Assembly: GCA_004124875.1 (NCBI GenBank)
Contig: SCKJ01000006.1
Span: 124,001-188,000, forward strand
Reading direction: 5' to 3'
Source: Fidelibacterota bacterium
Lineage (GTDB): Bacteria > Fidelibacterota > Marinisomatia > SCGC-AAA003-L08 > TS1B11
Length of the DNA stretch: 64,000 nt
The notes under the pieces are model-generated. The model was not told where the DNA came from. It searched no databases and saw only the letters and a list, made by a program, of their open reading frames with translations. The position numbers and the translations under genes were made by a program. Of this stretch, positions 17,494-25,379 are shown piece after piece. Every line of letters begins with the position of its first letter. Position 1 is the first letter of the stretch.

Positions 17494-18202
17494 CGCTGCC
17501 TGCCGTAACGCGGGCCAGCATTTCCTGATAGGCCCCCTCCACATCGCCCAAATCGAAGCGGAAGCGATCCTTGTCCAGTTTTTTGCCGGTCTCTGAATCC
17601 CACAGGCGGCAGGTGTCGGGAGAAATTTCATCGCCGAGCATGATCTCACCGCCTGCTATGCCAAATTCCAGTTTGAAGTCGACCAGCGTTATGCCGATGG
17701 AAGTGAAAAATTCCGACAGAATCTCGTTCACCCGCCGCGCCGAGGTCTCGATTTCGTCCAGTTGCGGGGCCGTGCAGAGTCCAAATTGGATGACATGCTC
17801 CCGATTCATCAGGGGGTCGTGATGAGGATCGCTTTTGTAGAAGAGCTCCAGGATCGGCTCGGCAAAGGTGATGCCTTCCTCCGTGCCGTAACGGCGGCAG
17901 ATCGATCCGGCGGCCACATTGCGCATCACCACCTCCACCAAAAACATATCCAGCGACCGTATCAACATCTCGCGGTCATCAATCTGCCTGACGAAATGGG
18001 TCTTGACGCCCCCTTTATCGACCAGCGCCAGCAGCTGGCTGGATATGGCATTGTTCACCACGCCCTTGTCGGAAATGGACGACTTCTTGGTGCCGTCGAA
18101 CGCCGTGGCGTCATCCTTGAAGCGCTGGATGAGCAGCGCCGGATCATCGGTGGCAAACACCTGTTTCGCTTTGCCTTCGTAGAGCAGTTCACCTTTTGTC
18201 AT
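17483..18202 (-). CDS. purC: Phosphoribosylaminoimidazole-succinocarboxamide synthase
   Basis: SAICAR synthase of 239 residues, step seven of purine synthesis, joining aspartate to CAIR with ATP. Conserved parts are LLYEGKAKQVFATDD at the N-terminus, RFKDDATAFDG, the long EVVMRNVAAGSICRRYG segment near residue 90, and VDFKLEFG plus GDEISPDTCRLWD towards the end. It overlaps purB by four bases, in line with a purB-purC pair. Confidence 0.96.
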   Translation of the reverse strand: MTKGELLYEGKAKQVFATDDPALLIQRFKDDATAFDGTKKSSISDKGVVNNAISSQLLALVDKGGVKTHFVRQIDDREMLIRSLDMFLVEVVMRNVAAGSICRRYGTEEGITFAEPILELFYKSDPHHDPLMNREHVIQFGLCTAPQLDEIETSARRVNEILSEFFTSIGITLVDFKLEFGIAGGEIMLGDEISPDTCRLWDSETGKKLDKDRFRFDLGDVEGAYQEMLARVTAGSDGA

Positions 18203-19506
18203 GCTGAGATTCCATCTGTTTCCAGCCGGTTAAAGATTGCATCGACCCCGCGGGTGAGGGGCTCAAAGTTAAAACAGGCAGCCAGGTTTTCCCCACTCAG
18301 GATGGACGCAACTTCACTGTCACTCTCCAGCGCCTGCTGAAAGCTGCCCCCCTTTTCCCACACCGTCAGGGCATGCCGCTGCACCATGTCGTAGGCGTCT
18401 TCCCTCGTCACCCCTGCGTCGATGAGGGTCAGGAGCACTTTCTGGCTGAATATCAGGCCGCCGGTGAGGTTAATGTTCGCCATCATCTTCTCGGGGAAAA
18501 TGAGCAGGCCGGAGATCATGTCGGTGGTCTTCTTGAGCAGATAGTCCGCCAGGATGGTGGAGTCGGGCAGAATGATGCGCTCCACGGATGAATGGGATAT
18601 ATCGCGCTCATGCCACAGGGCCACATTTTCGAGGCCCGCCAGAGCGTTGGCGCGCAGCAGCCGGGCCAGGCCGCATATCTGCTCCGAAACGATGGGATTT
18701 TTCTTGTGCGGCATGGCGGAGGAGCCTTTCTGGCCTTTGCCAAATGCCTCCTGGACTTCCCGCACTTCGGTGCGCTGCAAGTGGCGAACCTCCAGAGCTA
18801 TTTTCTCCAGAGTTGCGCCGGTCACTGCCAGGGTCGTGAGATAGTGCGCATGGCGGTCGCGCTGCACCACCTGGCTCGACACGGGGGCCGGTTTCAGGCC
18901 CAGTTTTTTGCAGACAGCCTCCTCAACCTCCAGGTCGAGGTGCGCGAAAGTGCCCACGACTCCGGACAGTTTACCCACGGCGATATCGTCCACCGCCAGG
19001 GCGAAGCGGGCACGGTCACGGCCCATTTCCTGCGCCCATAGCGCGAGCTTCAGGCCGAAGGAGATGGGCTCGGCGTGGATGCCGTGGGTCCGGCCAATCT
19101 GCCAGGTATACTTGTGCGTGTTCGCCAGGCCGCGCAGCACTTCGATGAGCCGCTCCATACGCCCGAGGATATGGTTGCCGGCTTCGACACACAACAGCGC
19201 CAGCGAAGTGTCGAGCAGGTCCGATGAGGTCATGCCCATGTGGATGAAGCGCGAATCGGGGCCCACCTCTTCGGCGAGGTTGGTCAGAAAGGCAATGACG
19301 TCGTGCCGGGTGGTTAACTCCAGCTCGTCGATGCGGGCGGCGTCAAAGCGGGCCTTTTTCAAGATAGTGGCCACGGCATCGGCAGGTATGGCGCCGCGCT
19401 CGGCCTGCACTTGGCAGACGGCCAGCTCCACCTTGAGCCAGGTGGCGTATCTGTTTTCATCGCTCCACAGCGCGCCCATATCCGGCAGAGTATAGCGGGA
19501 GATCAT
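18199..19506 (-). CDS. purB: Adenylosuccinate lyase
   Basis: Fumarase/aspartase superfamily enzyme of 435 residues that acts twice in purine synthesis, cleaving SAICAR and adenylosuccinate. The family signature GSSAMPHKKNP is near residue 263, with the flexible catalytic loop serine. Other conserved parts are HMGMTSSDLLDTSLAL and GRTHGIHAEPISFGLK. Its start overlaps the htrA stop by four bases, so it may be transcribed from the htrA promoter. Confidence 0.96.
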   Translation of the reverse strand: MISRYTLPDMGALWSDENRYATWLKVELAVCQVQAERGAIPADAVATILKKARFDAARIDELELTTRHDVIAFLTNLAEEVGPDSRFIHMGMTSSDLLDTSLALLCVEAGNHILGRMERLIEVLRGLANTHKYTWQIGRTHGIHAEPISFGLKLALWAQEMGRDRARFALAVDDIAVGKLSGVVGTFAHLDLEVEEAVCKKLGLKPAPVSSQVVQRDRHAHYLTTLAVTGATLEKIALEVRHLQRTEVREVQEAFGKGQKGSSAMPHKKNPIVSEQICGLARLLRANALAGLENVALWHERDISHSSVERIILPDSTILADYLLKKTTDMISGLLIFPEKMMANINLTGGLIFSQKVLLTLIDAGVTREDAYDMVQRHALTVWEKGGSFQQALESDSEVASILSGENLAACFNFEPLTRGVDAIFNRLETDGISA

Positions 19507-20645
19507 CCGGCCACCCGCCCCGCTTTCAGCTCCACCTTGATGCGGCGGCCTTTGCGCCAGATCGTTAAATTGAGGATGTCGCCGGCTTTCACCAGGTCCT
19601 CTTCCACCGCGCGCTTGAAGTCGGCCTTGTTGCTGATATTTTTCCCGTTGACTTCCAGCACCACATCGAGTTCCTTAACGCCCGCCTTGTCCGCTGGCGA
19701 GCCTTTGGAAACGCCCGTCACCAGGTATCCGCTGATGTTGGGCAGATTCAGTTCGCGCCGGATAAAACGGTCGACCGGTCCCCCGAGAATGCCGGTGTAG
19801 ATGCTGCGGTCTATGCGCCCGGTGGTGCGCAGCTCCTGCACGATTTCCTTCACCAGATTGATGGGGATGGCAAACCCGATGCCGATGGAGCCGGCCGAAT
19901 ACTCGTTTTCCGTGAAGATAAAGGCGTTGATGCCAATGACTTCGCCTCGGGCGTTGATCAGCGGTCCGCCGCTGTTGCCGGGATTGATGGAAGCGTCTGT
20001 CTGAATCATATCCTGATAGACGCGACTCTCCTGGTGCCCGAAATCCATGTGCAGTCCCGATATGATGCCCGCCGTGGCAGTGGGCTGCAGAGACACGTCG
20101 AACAGGCCCAGGGGGTTGCCGATGGCAATGGCCCACTCGCCGATAATCAAGTCGTCGGAGTTGCCAAAGCGGACCGTGGGCAGCCCGGTGGCGGGAATTT
20201 TAAGCAGGGCTATATCGGTCAGCGGATCGGTGAAAATTTCCTCCACATCGTACTGATGCCCGCCCGGCAGGGTCACAATGATCTCGGCTGCATTTTCCAC
20301 CACGTGCGAGTTGGTCACCACATAACCATCGGACGATACCACCAGTCCGGAGCCCAGGCTCTCAACGCGGCGGTAGACCGGCGGGATAAGGTTCGAGAAG
20401 TAGGGATCATCGAAGATGCCCCGCATGCGCAGCCTCGATTTTTGCAGTTTGATCACATTGATGCTCGCCACCGCGGGAGAGACCCGCCGGATGGCCCGGG
20501 TGATGGCATTTTCCCGGCTAGACCCGATTTCATCCTGGGCCGACAGGGCGCCCAGCGGCAAAATGGCCACGGCCAACGCGAGGGACTTCAGATAGCTGAG
20601 TATCGAAAATTGACGAATGCCGGCATGCTGAGGCTCACGAAGCAT
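19503..20645 (-). CDS. Trypsin-like periplasmic serine protease with PDZ domain (HtrA/DegP family)
   Basis: Envelope protease of about 380 residues. A signal segment (LALAVAILPLGALSA) precedes the trypsin domain with His in VVTNSHVVENA, Asp in DPLTDIALLKI and Ser in NPGNSGGPL. One PDZ domain closes the protein (SGYLVTGVSKGSPADKAGVK), so it is DegS-like in layout. The start is uncertain: ATG 20645 lies inside a 16-base tandem repeat and has no ribosome-binding site. The frame stays open through the repeats to ATG 20759, which has AGGAGG but only one base of spacing. It should clear misfolded envelope proteins. Confidence 0.9.
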   Translation of the reverse strand: MLREPQHAGIRQFSILSYLKSLALAVAILPLGALSAQDEIGSSRENAITRAIRRVSPAVASINVIKLQKSRLRMRGIFDDPYFSNLIPPVYRRVESLGSGLVVSSDGYVVTNSHVVENAAEIIVTLPGGHQYDVEEIFTDPLTDIALLKIPATGLPTVRFGNSDDLIIGEWAIAIGNPLGLFDVSLQPTATAGIISGLHMDFGHQESRVYQDMIQTDASINPGNSGGPLINARGEVIGINAFIFTENEYSAGSIGIGFAIPINLVKEIVQELRTTGRIDRSIYTGILGGPVDRFIRRELNLPNISGYLVTGVSKGSPADKAGVKELDVVLEVNGKNISNKADFKRAVEEDLVKAGDILNLTIWRKGRRIKVELKAGRVAG

Positions 20646-20694
20646 GAGGCTCACGAAGCATGAGGCTCTCGAAGCATGAGGCTCTCGAAGCATG
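20631..20694. repeat. Four tandem copies of a 16-bp repeat
   Basis: Four head-to-tail units at 20631, 20647, 20663 and 20679. The plus-strand unit is AGGCTCACGAAGCATG in the first two copies and AGGCTCTCGAAGCATG in the last two. A degenerate half copy flanks each side (GCATGCTG before, AGGAG after). Units touch without spacers, so this is not a CRISPR array. The array overlaps the possible htrA start codon. Confidence 0.93.
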
Positions 20695-20933
20695 AGGAGA
20701 TTTGTATGACTGGAGATTGCCACGGTCGCCTCGTAACCGAGTCTCCCTCGCAATGACATTCCTCCTTTTCAGCCACCCGGAACCCGAAACTCGAAACCTC
20801 ACTGCTTCTACAACCGCCCCCTTCGACAAGCTCAGGGTGACGGAATCCTGGTAGCCGGATATTGAAAATTCATTCTTCATTCTTCACCGCCCACCGCTAC
20901 TGCCACTGCCCACTGCCACTGTTCCTGCCCCAT
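20695..20933. repeat. Mosaic of short repeat-like intergenic sequences
   Basis: This stretch between the tandem array and the truA stop has no convincing gene. It contains a series of phrases that look like scattered intergenic repeats known from many environmental genomes. They are an AGATTGCCACGG...CTCGCAATGACA block at about 20714-20757, an ACCCGGAACCCGAAACTCGA block at about 20775-20795, a CTTCGACAAGCTCAGGGTGA block at 20821-20840, an AATTCATTCTTCATTCTTC block at about 20868-20886 and an ACTGCCCACTGCC-type run at about 20903-20920. Recognition of these families is from memory. Confidence 0.6.
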
Positions 20934-21680
20934 TTACGCCGCATCATAACTGATCTCCTCCAGCACAAGCCCTCTGGCCGGCGCCCTTTGCACCATCATC
21001 CCATCGAGAACACCCCCAAGGCGCGCGACGAATGCGTCAACACTGTGCCGGCCTTTGGCGATCTCCAGCATGGTGCCCACCAGGTAGCGGACCATATAGT
21101 GCAGAAAACGGTTGGCCCTCAAATGGTACGTCCACTGGTCGCCACTGTTCTCCCAGCGCGACTCCGCTACTATACAGACGGTGGAATCGACCTCTGAGTT
21201 GGCTTTGACAAAGCCGGCAAAGTCATGGCGGCCCACGACGGCGGCGGCGCAGCGGTGCAACAGGTCGCCTTCAATCGGCTGGGATACCTGCCATATATAC
21301 TGTCTGCCCAACACTGTTACCCCACGGGTAAGCGCGTAGCTGTAGTGTCGCGCGGTAGCGCTGTAGCGGGCATGAAAATCATCGGCCACCGTTTCAACTC
21401 CCAGCACCCGGATATCATCGGGCAGGTAGCTGTTCACGGCGCCGAGCAGCTGCTCCGCGCCGAGCGAGGAGTCCATGAAGACATGCGCCACCTGGCCACG
21501 GGCATGCACACCGGCGTCTGTCCTGCCGGCGCCCCAGACCGTTACAGGGGGGCCGCCCCGAGTCTTGCCCAATGCTATTTCCAATTCCTGTTGAATAGTG
21601 CGGGCTTTCAATTGCGCTTGCCAACCGTGAAACTCTGTCCCATCATAGGCCAGTAGAAGTCTGAAATTTACATGAGCCAC
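20934..21680 (-). CDS. truA: tRNA pseudouridine(38-40) synthase
   Basis: Enzyme of 248 residues that converts uridines 38-40 of the tRNA anticodon arm to pseudouridine. The catalytic Asp is in WGAGRTDAGVHARGQVAH near residue 52. The N-terminus FRLLLAYDGTEFHGWQAQ and the late FLHYMVRYLVGTMLEIAKG are family hallmarks. It overlaps the ecfT stop by 13 bases. Truncation is not seen. It ends the transcript in front of the repeat mosaic. Confidence 0.95.
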   Translation of the reverse strand: MAHVNFRLLLAYDGTEFHGWQAQLKARTIQQELEIALGKTRGGPPVTVWGAGRTDAGVHARGQVAHVFMDSSLGAEQLLGAVNSYLPDDIRVLGVETVADDFHARYSATARHYSYALTRGVTVLGRQYIWQVSQPIEGDLLHRCAAAVVGRHDFAGFVKANSEVDSTVCIVAESRWENSGDQWTYHLRANRFLHYMVRYLVGTMLEIAKGRHSVDAFVARLGGVLDGMMVQRAPARGLVLEEISYDAA

Positions 21681-22405
21681 AATACGGCTCCCAACAGCAT
21701 CGTAGTGCCGGCCATGGCCAGTCCATCCCGCCAGGTGAATATTTCCGGCGTCAGCTGCCCACGGGGGATCACCTGCCCGTAGCGTCGCAAGGCCATGACG
21801 GCGCCCACCTGCTGGGCACGGTCGAGGGAGCGGGAGAGCACCGGCGCCAGATGGCTGCCGTAATAGGTGATCCTCTGCCTGAAGGTGCGCGGGGGCGAAA
21901 ATCCCAGTGCCCGGTGAAAGCGCGCCAGCTCGGTATACTCGGTCTGCACGTGCGGAATGAAGGCCAGAGTGAGGCTCACCGTCTGCAGGAAATCTTCAGC
22001 CCACCGGCTGCGGATGTTGAGCCGGTCCAGCATGGTTTTCAGGCTGTCGATCAAGCCCTGCGCCGTTAAGCCGCCGCGCACCGTACCCAGGATCAGCGTC
22101 AGGCCCATAAGCCGTGCCAGGACGACGCTCTCCGCCAGGGCGGTTTGGGCTAGCGCTATGCCGTTCGAGGCCAGCTGCGTGAAGCCCACGTGGACGGCGA
22201 AGAACGCCAACGCCCAAGGCAACATGACCCGGGTGGCGCTGAGGCCGCCTGACAGTTTGAGCCCCAGGACCGAGGCCAGCGCGCCGAATACGGTCAGGAT
22301 GGCCGCCGCTTCGTAAACCGATGCGGAGAGGCTGACACATACGATACCGGCCAGTCCCAGCAGCAGCGGTACCAAAGGATTAAATGCCGACGCCCTGGCG
22401 CCCAT
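21668..22405 (-). CDS. ecfT: Energy-coupling factor transporter transmembrane protein EcfT
   Basis: CbiQ/EcfT-type membrane subunit of 245 residues. It has about five to six hydrophobic segments, and the two coupling motifs that contact the ATPases are recognisable as ARFHRALGF near residue 170 and ALRRYGQ near residue 215. ECF transporters import vitamins or metals with EcfA ATPases and an S component. Neither partner is in the window, so the substrate is unknown. ATG 22405 is used; a GTG one codon upstream is equally possible. Confidence 0.82.
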   Translation of the reverse strand: MGARASAFNPLVPLLLGLAGIVCVSLSASVYEAAAILTVFGALASVLGLKLSGGLSATRVMLPWALAFFAVHVGFTQLASNGIALAQTALAESVVLARLMGLTLILGTVRGGLTAQGLIDSLKTMLDRLNIRSRWAEDFLQTVSLTLAFIPHVQTEYTELARFHRALGFSPPRTFRQRITYYGSHLAPVLSRSLDRAQQVGAVMALRRYGQVIPRGQLTPEIFTWRDGLAMAGTTMLLGAVLWLM

Positions 22406-22414
22406 CACCGGTGG

Positions 22415-23065
22415 CTATAGATTAAGGTGGAGCTGCAGCTGCAGGCCGTTGCCCATCGGCACCAGGAAGGCCTGCACCGGCGGCTCCCGGCGGGTGACAA
22501 ACAGGACCTGCACAGCGGCTGCCACGCGATTGACAATGAGTCCACCTATGGCAAACCGGGCCCCTTTGGCGGCGTTAAGCGAGTTGACCCGCAGCTGTTC
22601 AAAGGTGTCCATGCGATCTGCATCATCCCACGACCATTCCCAGCCCTTGCCTTGGGGGTAGACATCGTTGATATTGCGCTGCCGGAGCATCTCCTGATTG
22701 TACGCTTCCAGAGAGGCATAATGCGCCATGCGGAAGTAGTAGATGCTGTCCCGCTCCCTGTATTGCGCCCCGGCATGCTCGGCCCCATACGAGCGCATGT
22801 CCTGCCGGTACCAATTTGCGGCCGATGCCAGCATGCCATACCCGATTATCAGGGAAGCTTCCCTGATCAGCGCCGAGCGCGCCAAATCGGTCCGGTCCAG
22901 GCTCATAAAGCCCCATCCCGGCAGCACCAGGTTTCTGGCGATGGCTCCGCGTTCATCCTGGCGGATGCCGGCAGGGAGGTCGCTGGCCTCCTGCCCCTGC
23001 GCCACAGCGGCGAGGCTGAGCGACAGCAAGAGTCCTGCTGAAGCGCGCCTGATGATGCCTGTCAT
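22415..23065 (-). CDS. Hypothetical exported protein, DUF5683-like
   Basis: Protein of 216 residues, not firmly recognised. It has a signal peptide (GLLLSLSLAAVAQGQ), then RNLVLPGWGFMSLDRTDLARS with a pattern like the DUF5683 family (aLlPGwGQ...), two hydrophobic helices (EASLIIGYGMLASAANWY and AIGGLIVNRVAAAVQVLF), and a Tyr/Arg-rich region between them that includes KGWEWSWDDADRMDTF. It overlaps the lnt stop by four bases. Likely an envelope protein of unknown role. Confidence 0.6.
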   Translation of the reverse strand: MTGIIRRASAGLLLSLSLAAVAQGQEASDLPAGIRQDERGAIARNLVLPGWGFMSLDRTDLARSALIREASLIIGYGMLASAANWYRQDMRSYGAEHAGAQYRERDSIYYFRMAHYASLEAYNQEMLRQRNINDVYPQGKGWEWSWDDADRMDTFEQLRVNSLNAAKGARFAIGGLIVNRVAAAVQVLFVTRREPPVQAFLVPMGNGLQLQLHLNL

Positions 23066-24615
23066 TCTGCCTGGTCCTTTAACACCGTTTTTCTACTTCG
23101 CCAAATGGGAATACCTGAGAAGGTAATACCGATAATCAGGTTCAGCCAGGCAAAGACGTCGCCGAAGCGGGTATAGAAAGTGACCTCATCGGACGGGGCG
23201 ATCTGCGCCGTCAGGGTCCCCGCCACATTCAGCCCCAGCCGGTCGGTGACGCGGCCCCCTTTATCGATAACCATGCTGATGCCGGTGTTGCCCACGCGCA
23301 CAACCGGACGCCGGTTCTCTATGGCCCGGTAGCGGAGCTGCGCCGCATGCTGGTAAGGCTCGGTTACCAGGCCGTTATCATACCAGCCGTCGTTGACCGC
23401 ACCCACCAAAAAATTGGCGCCCGCCAGAGTAAACCGGCGGTAGACCAGGGGATAAATGGTCTCCAGGCAGATGCCGACGCTGAAGCGTCCCTCGCCGATT
23501 TCGAAGACAGTATACTCGCTGCCCGGCGAAAACTCTCCCAGGTTCACCCCCAGCAGATCGATAATTCTCAGCCACTTGAAAACGGCCGGCACCGTTTCGG
23601 CAAAGGGGACCAGCCGGGTTTTGTGGTAAAGTTTCACCAGGCCGGAGCTGTCAATATGGGCAATGCTGTTGTAGTACAGGACCCGCTCGCTGCTCTGGCG
23701 CTCGTAATGGGGCAGCCCCGTCACCACCGGGATGCCGATGTCGGACACCAGCCCCTGGATGTCCTCCATGTAGCGGCGGCCACCCTTCTTAAGCAGGTAG
23801 GCGGGCGCGGCGGCCTCAGGCCAGAATACCACCGCAGGTGAATCGGCGGCGACAATGCGGGTCATTTCATCGAGCTGCGCAAAAATGGCGTTGCGATTCT
23901 CGCTGTTCCATTTCTCGGCCGCCTCCACATTCGGCTGCACAATGCCCACTTTGTAACTGCCTGCCGTTGCCGGTGGCAGGAGCAGCCCGCCCGTTATCCA
24001 CGGGGCCACCAAGGCCGCCCCGAGGGCCAGTCCGGCTTTTTGCCGGTCGCTGGCATGCAGCAGTTCCACGACCAGGATATTGATCAGCACGACCCAGAAG
24101 CTGATGCCGTAGATGCCGGTCAGCTCGGCATTCTGCATGGGCAACAGGAACCCGGTTTGCGAATTTGCCAGGGCCACCCAGGGGAAACCGATGGAGCCAT
24201 ACGTGCGCAGGTACTCCACACTCACCCACACGACAGGCAGGAGCCAGATGGCCGTTTTCCCCCAGCGCGCCTTCAGCCAGCCGTACCACCAGCCGATGGC
24301 CAGAAAATTGACCGACACCAGCAGCACGGTTCCGATCATGGCCACGGTGGCCGCCCAAAAATGGGTGCCGGTGTTAAACATCAGCCAGTAAAGCATCACA
24401 AACAGGTAGCCCAGCGACCATTGCCAGGCCAGCAGCGCCACTTGTCCCGGCCGGGCGGTCCGCTCCCAGGCCAGCAGCAGCGGCACCAACCCCACCCAGG
24501 CGAGAAATCCCAGTGGCAAAGGCGGGAAGCTCAGTCCCGTAACGGCGCCAGACAGGACCATCTGCTGCCAGAGGGGCCGCTGCTGAAACCGCTCAATGAG
24601 GCCCGCGGAGTTCAA
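23062..24615 (-). CDS. lnt: Apolipoprotein N-acyltransferase
   Basis: Integral membrane enzyme of 517 residues that adds the third acyl chain to lipoproteins, the last maturation step before Lol sorting. Six or so N-terminal transmembrane segments are followed by a periplasmic nitrilase domain. The Glu-Lys-Cys triad is visible as FWPEAAAPAYL, LYHKTRLVPFAE and VGICLETIYP, and there is a final C-terminal helix. The start is TTG 24615, overlapping the ruvX stop as TTGA. Presence of Lnt supports a diderm cell with triacylated lipoproteins. Confidence 0.94.
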   Translation of the reverse strand: MNSAGLIERFQQRPLWQQMVLSGAVTGLSFPPLPLGFLAWVGLVPLLLAWERTARPGQVALLAWQWSLGYLFVMLYWLMFNTGTHFWAATVAMIGTVLLVSVNFLAIGWWYGWLKARWGKTAIWLLPVVWVSVEYLRTYGSIGFPWVALANSQTGFLLPMQNAELTGIYGISFWVVLINILVVELLHASDRQKAGLALGAALVAPWITGGLLLPPATAGSYKVGIVQPNVEAAEKWNSENRNAIFAQLDEMTRIVAADSPAVVFWPEAAAPAYLLKKGGRRYMEDIQGLVSDIGIPVVTGLPHYERQSSERVLYYNSIAHIDSSGLVKLYHKTRLVPFAETVPAVFKWLRIIDLLGVNLGEFSPGSEYTVFEIGEGRFSVGICLETIYPLVYRRFTLAGANFLVGAVNDGWYDNGLVTEPYQHAAQLRYRAIENRRPVVRVGNTGISMVIDKGGRVTDRLGLNVAGTLTAQIAPSDEVTFYTRFGDVFAWLNLIIGITFSGIPIWRSRKTVLKDQAE

Positions 24616-25040
24616 GGGCCGGATCTTAAGGCTTTCGCGTCGAGGTAATCCTGGAGCAACAGCGCGGCCGCAGTCCGATCGACGGCGCCCTTATCGTGGC
24701 CCGTTTTTATGCCCTGCCGCACCAGCTCCCGTTTGGCCGCTACCGATGTGAGCCTTTCGTCATAAGTGTGAACAGGCAGCGGGGTGATCTTCCTCAGCAA
24801 CAGGATGAACTGATCAACCTTGTCCGTCTGTGGCGATTTCTCGCCTTTCATATTCAGGGGGTATCCTACAACGATGGACCCGACTTCCTGCTCCCGGCAA
24901 ATGGCCAGCAGGGCAGAGTTCCAGTCGCTGTCCTCTTTTTGGTCGAGGGTCAGCAGCGGCCGGGCGATGATGCCCGTGGGGTCAGACAGAGCCAGCCCGA
25001 TGCGCCGCTCTCCGTAGTCGATGCCAAGGATGCGGGCCAT
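24612..25040 (-). CDS. ruvX: Putative pre-16S rRNA nuclease YqgF/RuvX
   Basis: RNase H-fold protein of 142 residues. The N-terminal RILGIDYGERRIGLALSD carries the first catalytic Asp, VVGYPLNMKGEKSPQT the middle motif, and DKGAVDRTAAALLLQDYL the last Asp. It is described as the nuclease that matures the 5' end of 16S rRNA (Yqg/RuvX). It starts eleven bases after the HU stop and its end overlaps lnt. Confidence 0.93.
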   Translation of the reverse strand: MARILGIDYGERRIGLALSDPTGIIARPLLTLDQKEDSDWNSALLAICREQEVGSIVVGYPLNMKGEKSPQTDKVDQFILLLRKITPLPVHTYDERLTSVAAKRELVRQGIKTGHDKGAVDRTAAALLLQDYLDAKALRSGP

Positions 25041-25051
25041 GGCATTATGGC

Positions 25052-25378
25052 TCAGAGGTTTTCCAGTGGTTCCCGCAGCACCTCACGCAGCAGACGTCCG
25101 GGCTTGAAGTGACTCTTGCGGCGCGGGGGCACGTACACTTCCTCGTTGGTGCGCGGGTTGCGCGCCCTGGGTTTGGCCTTGGTCGGCTTCACCTCAAAAA
25201 CGCCAAAGTTCCGGATCTCGACGCGCATCAAAGAATGGTTCTGGCTCATAATTTCCCGCAGCACTTCAAAGACGGCGTCAACCGGCTCCTTCATCCTGGA
25301 GACTGGCACATCCAATTTCTCCGCCACTCGCTGGGTGACGTCTTTCTTGGTGAAAGTAATCGCCTTTTGCTTCCGCAT
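25052..25378 (-). CDS. HU/IHF family DNA-binding protein
   Basis: Nucleoid-type DNA-bending protein of 108 residues. It has the HU helical core (TKKDVTQRVAEKLDVPVSRMKEPVDAVFEVL) and beta-arm (RVEIRNFGVFEVKPTKAKPRARNPRTNE). The GxFxxxxRxxRxxRNPxTxE pattern is nearly complete, with an unusual lysine-rich stretch. The tail FKPGRLLREVLREPLENL is about 12 residues longer than in a standard HU. It follows rel by one base gap. Confidence 0.92.
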   Translation of the reverse strand: MRKQKAITFTKKDVTQRVAEKLDVPVSRMKEPVDAVFEVLREIMSQNHSLMRVEIRNFGVFEVKPTKAKPRARNPRTNEEVYVPPRRKSHFKPGRLLREVLREPLENL

Positions 25379-25379
25379 G

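Noticed and set aside
20631..20694. CRISPR array
   Set aside because: The 16-bp units are contiguous with no spacers, only four copies, and no cas genes are nearby.
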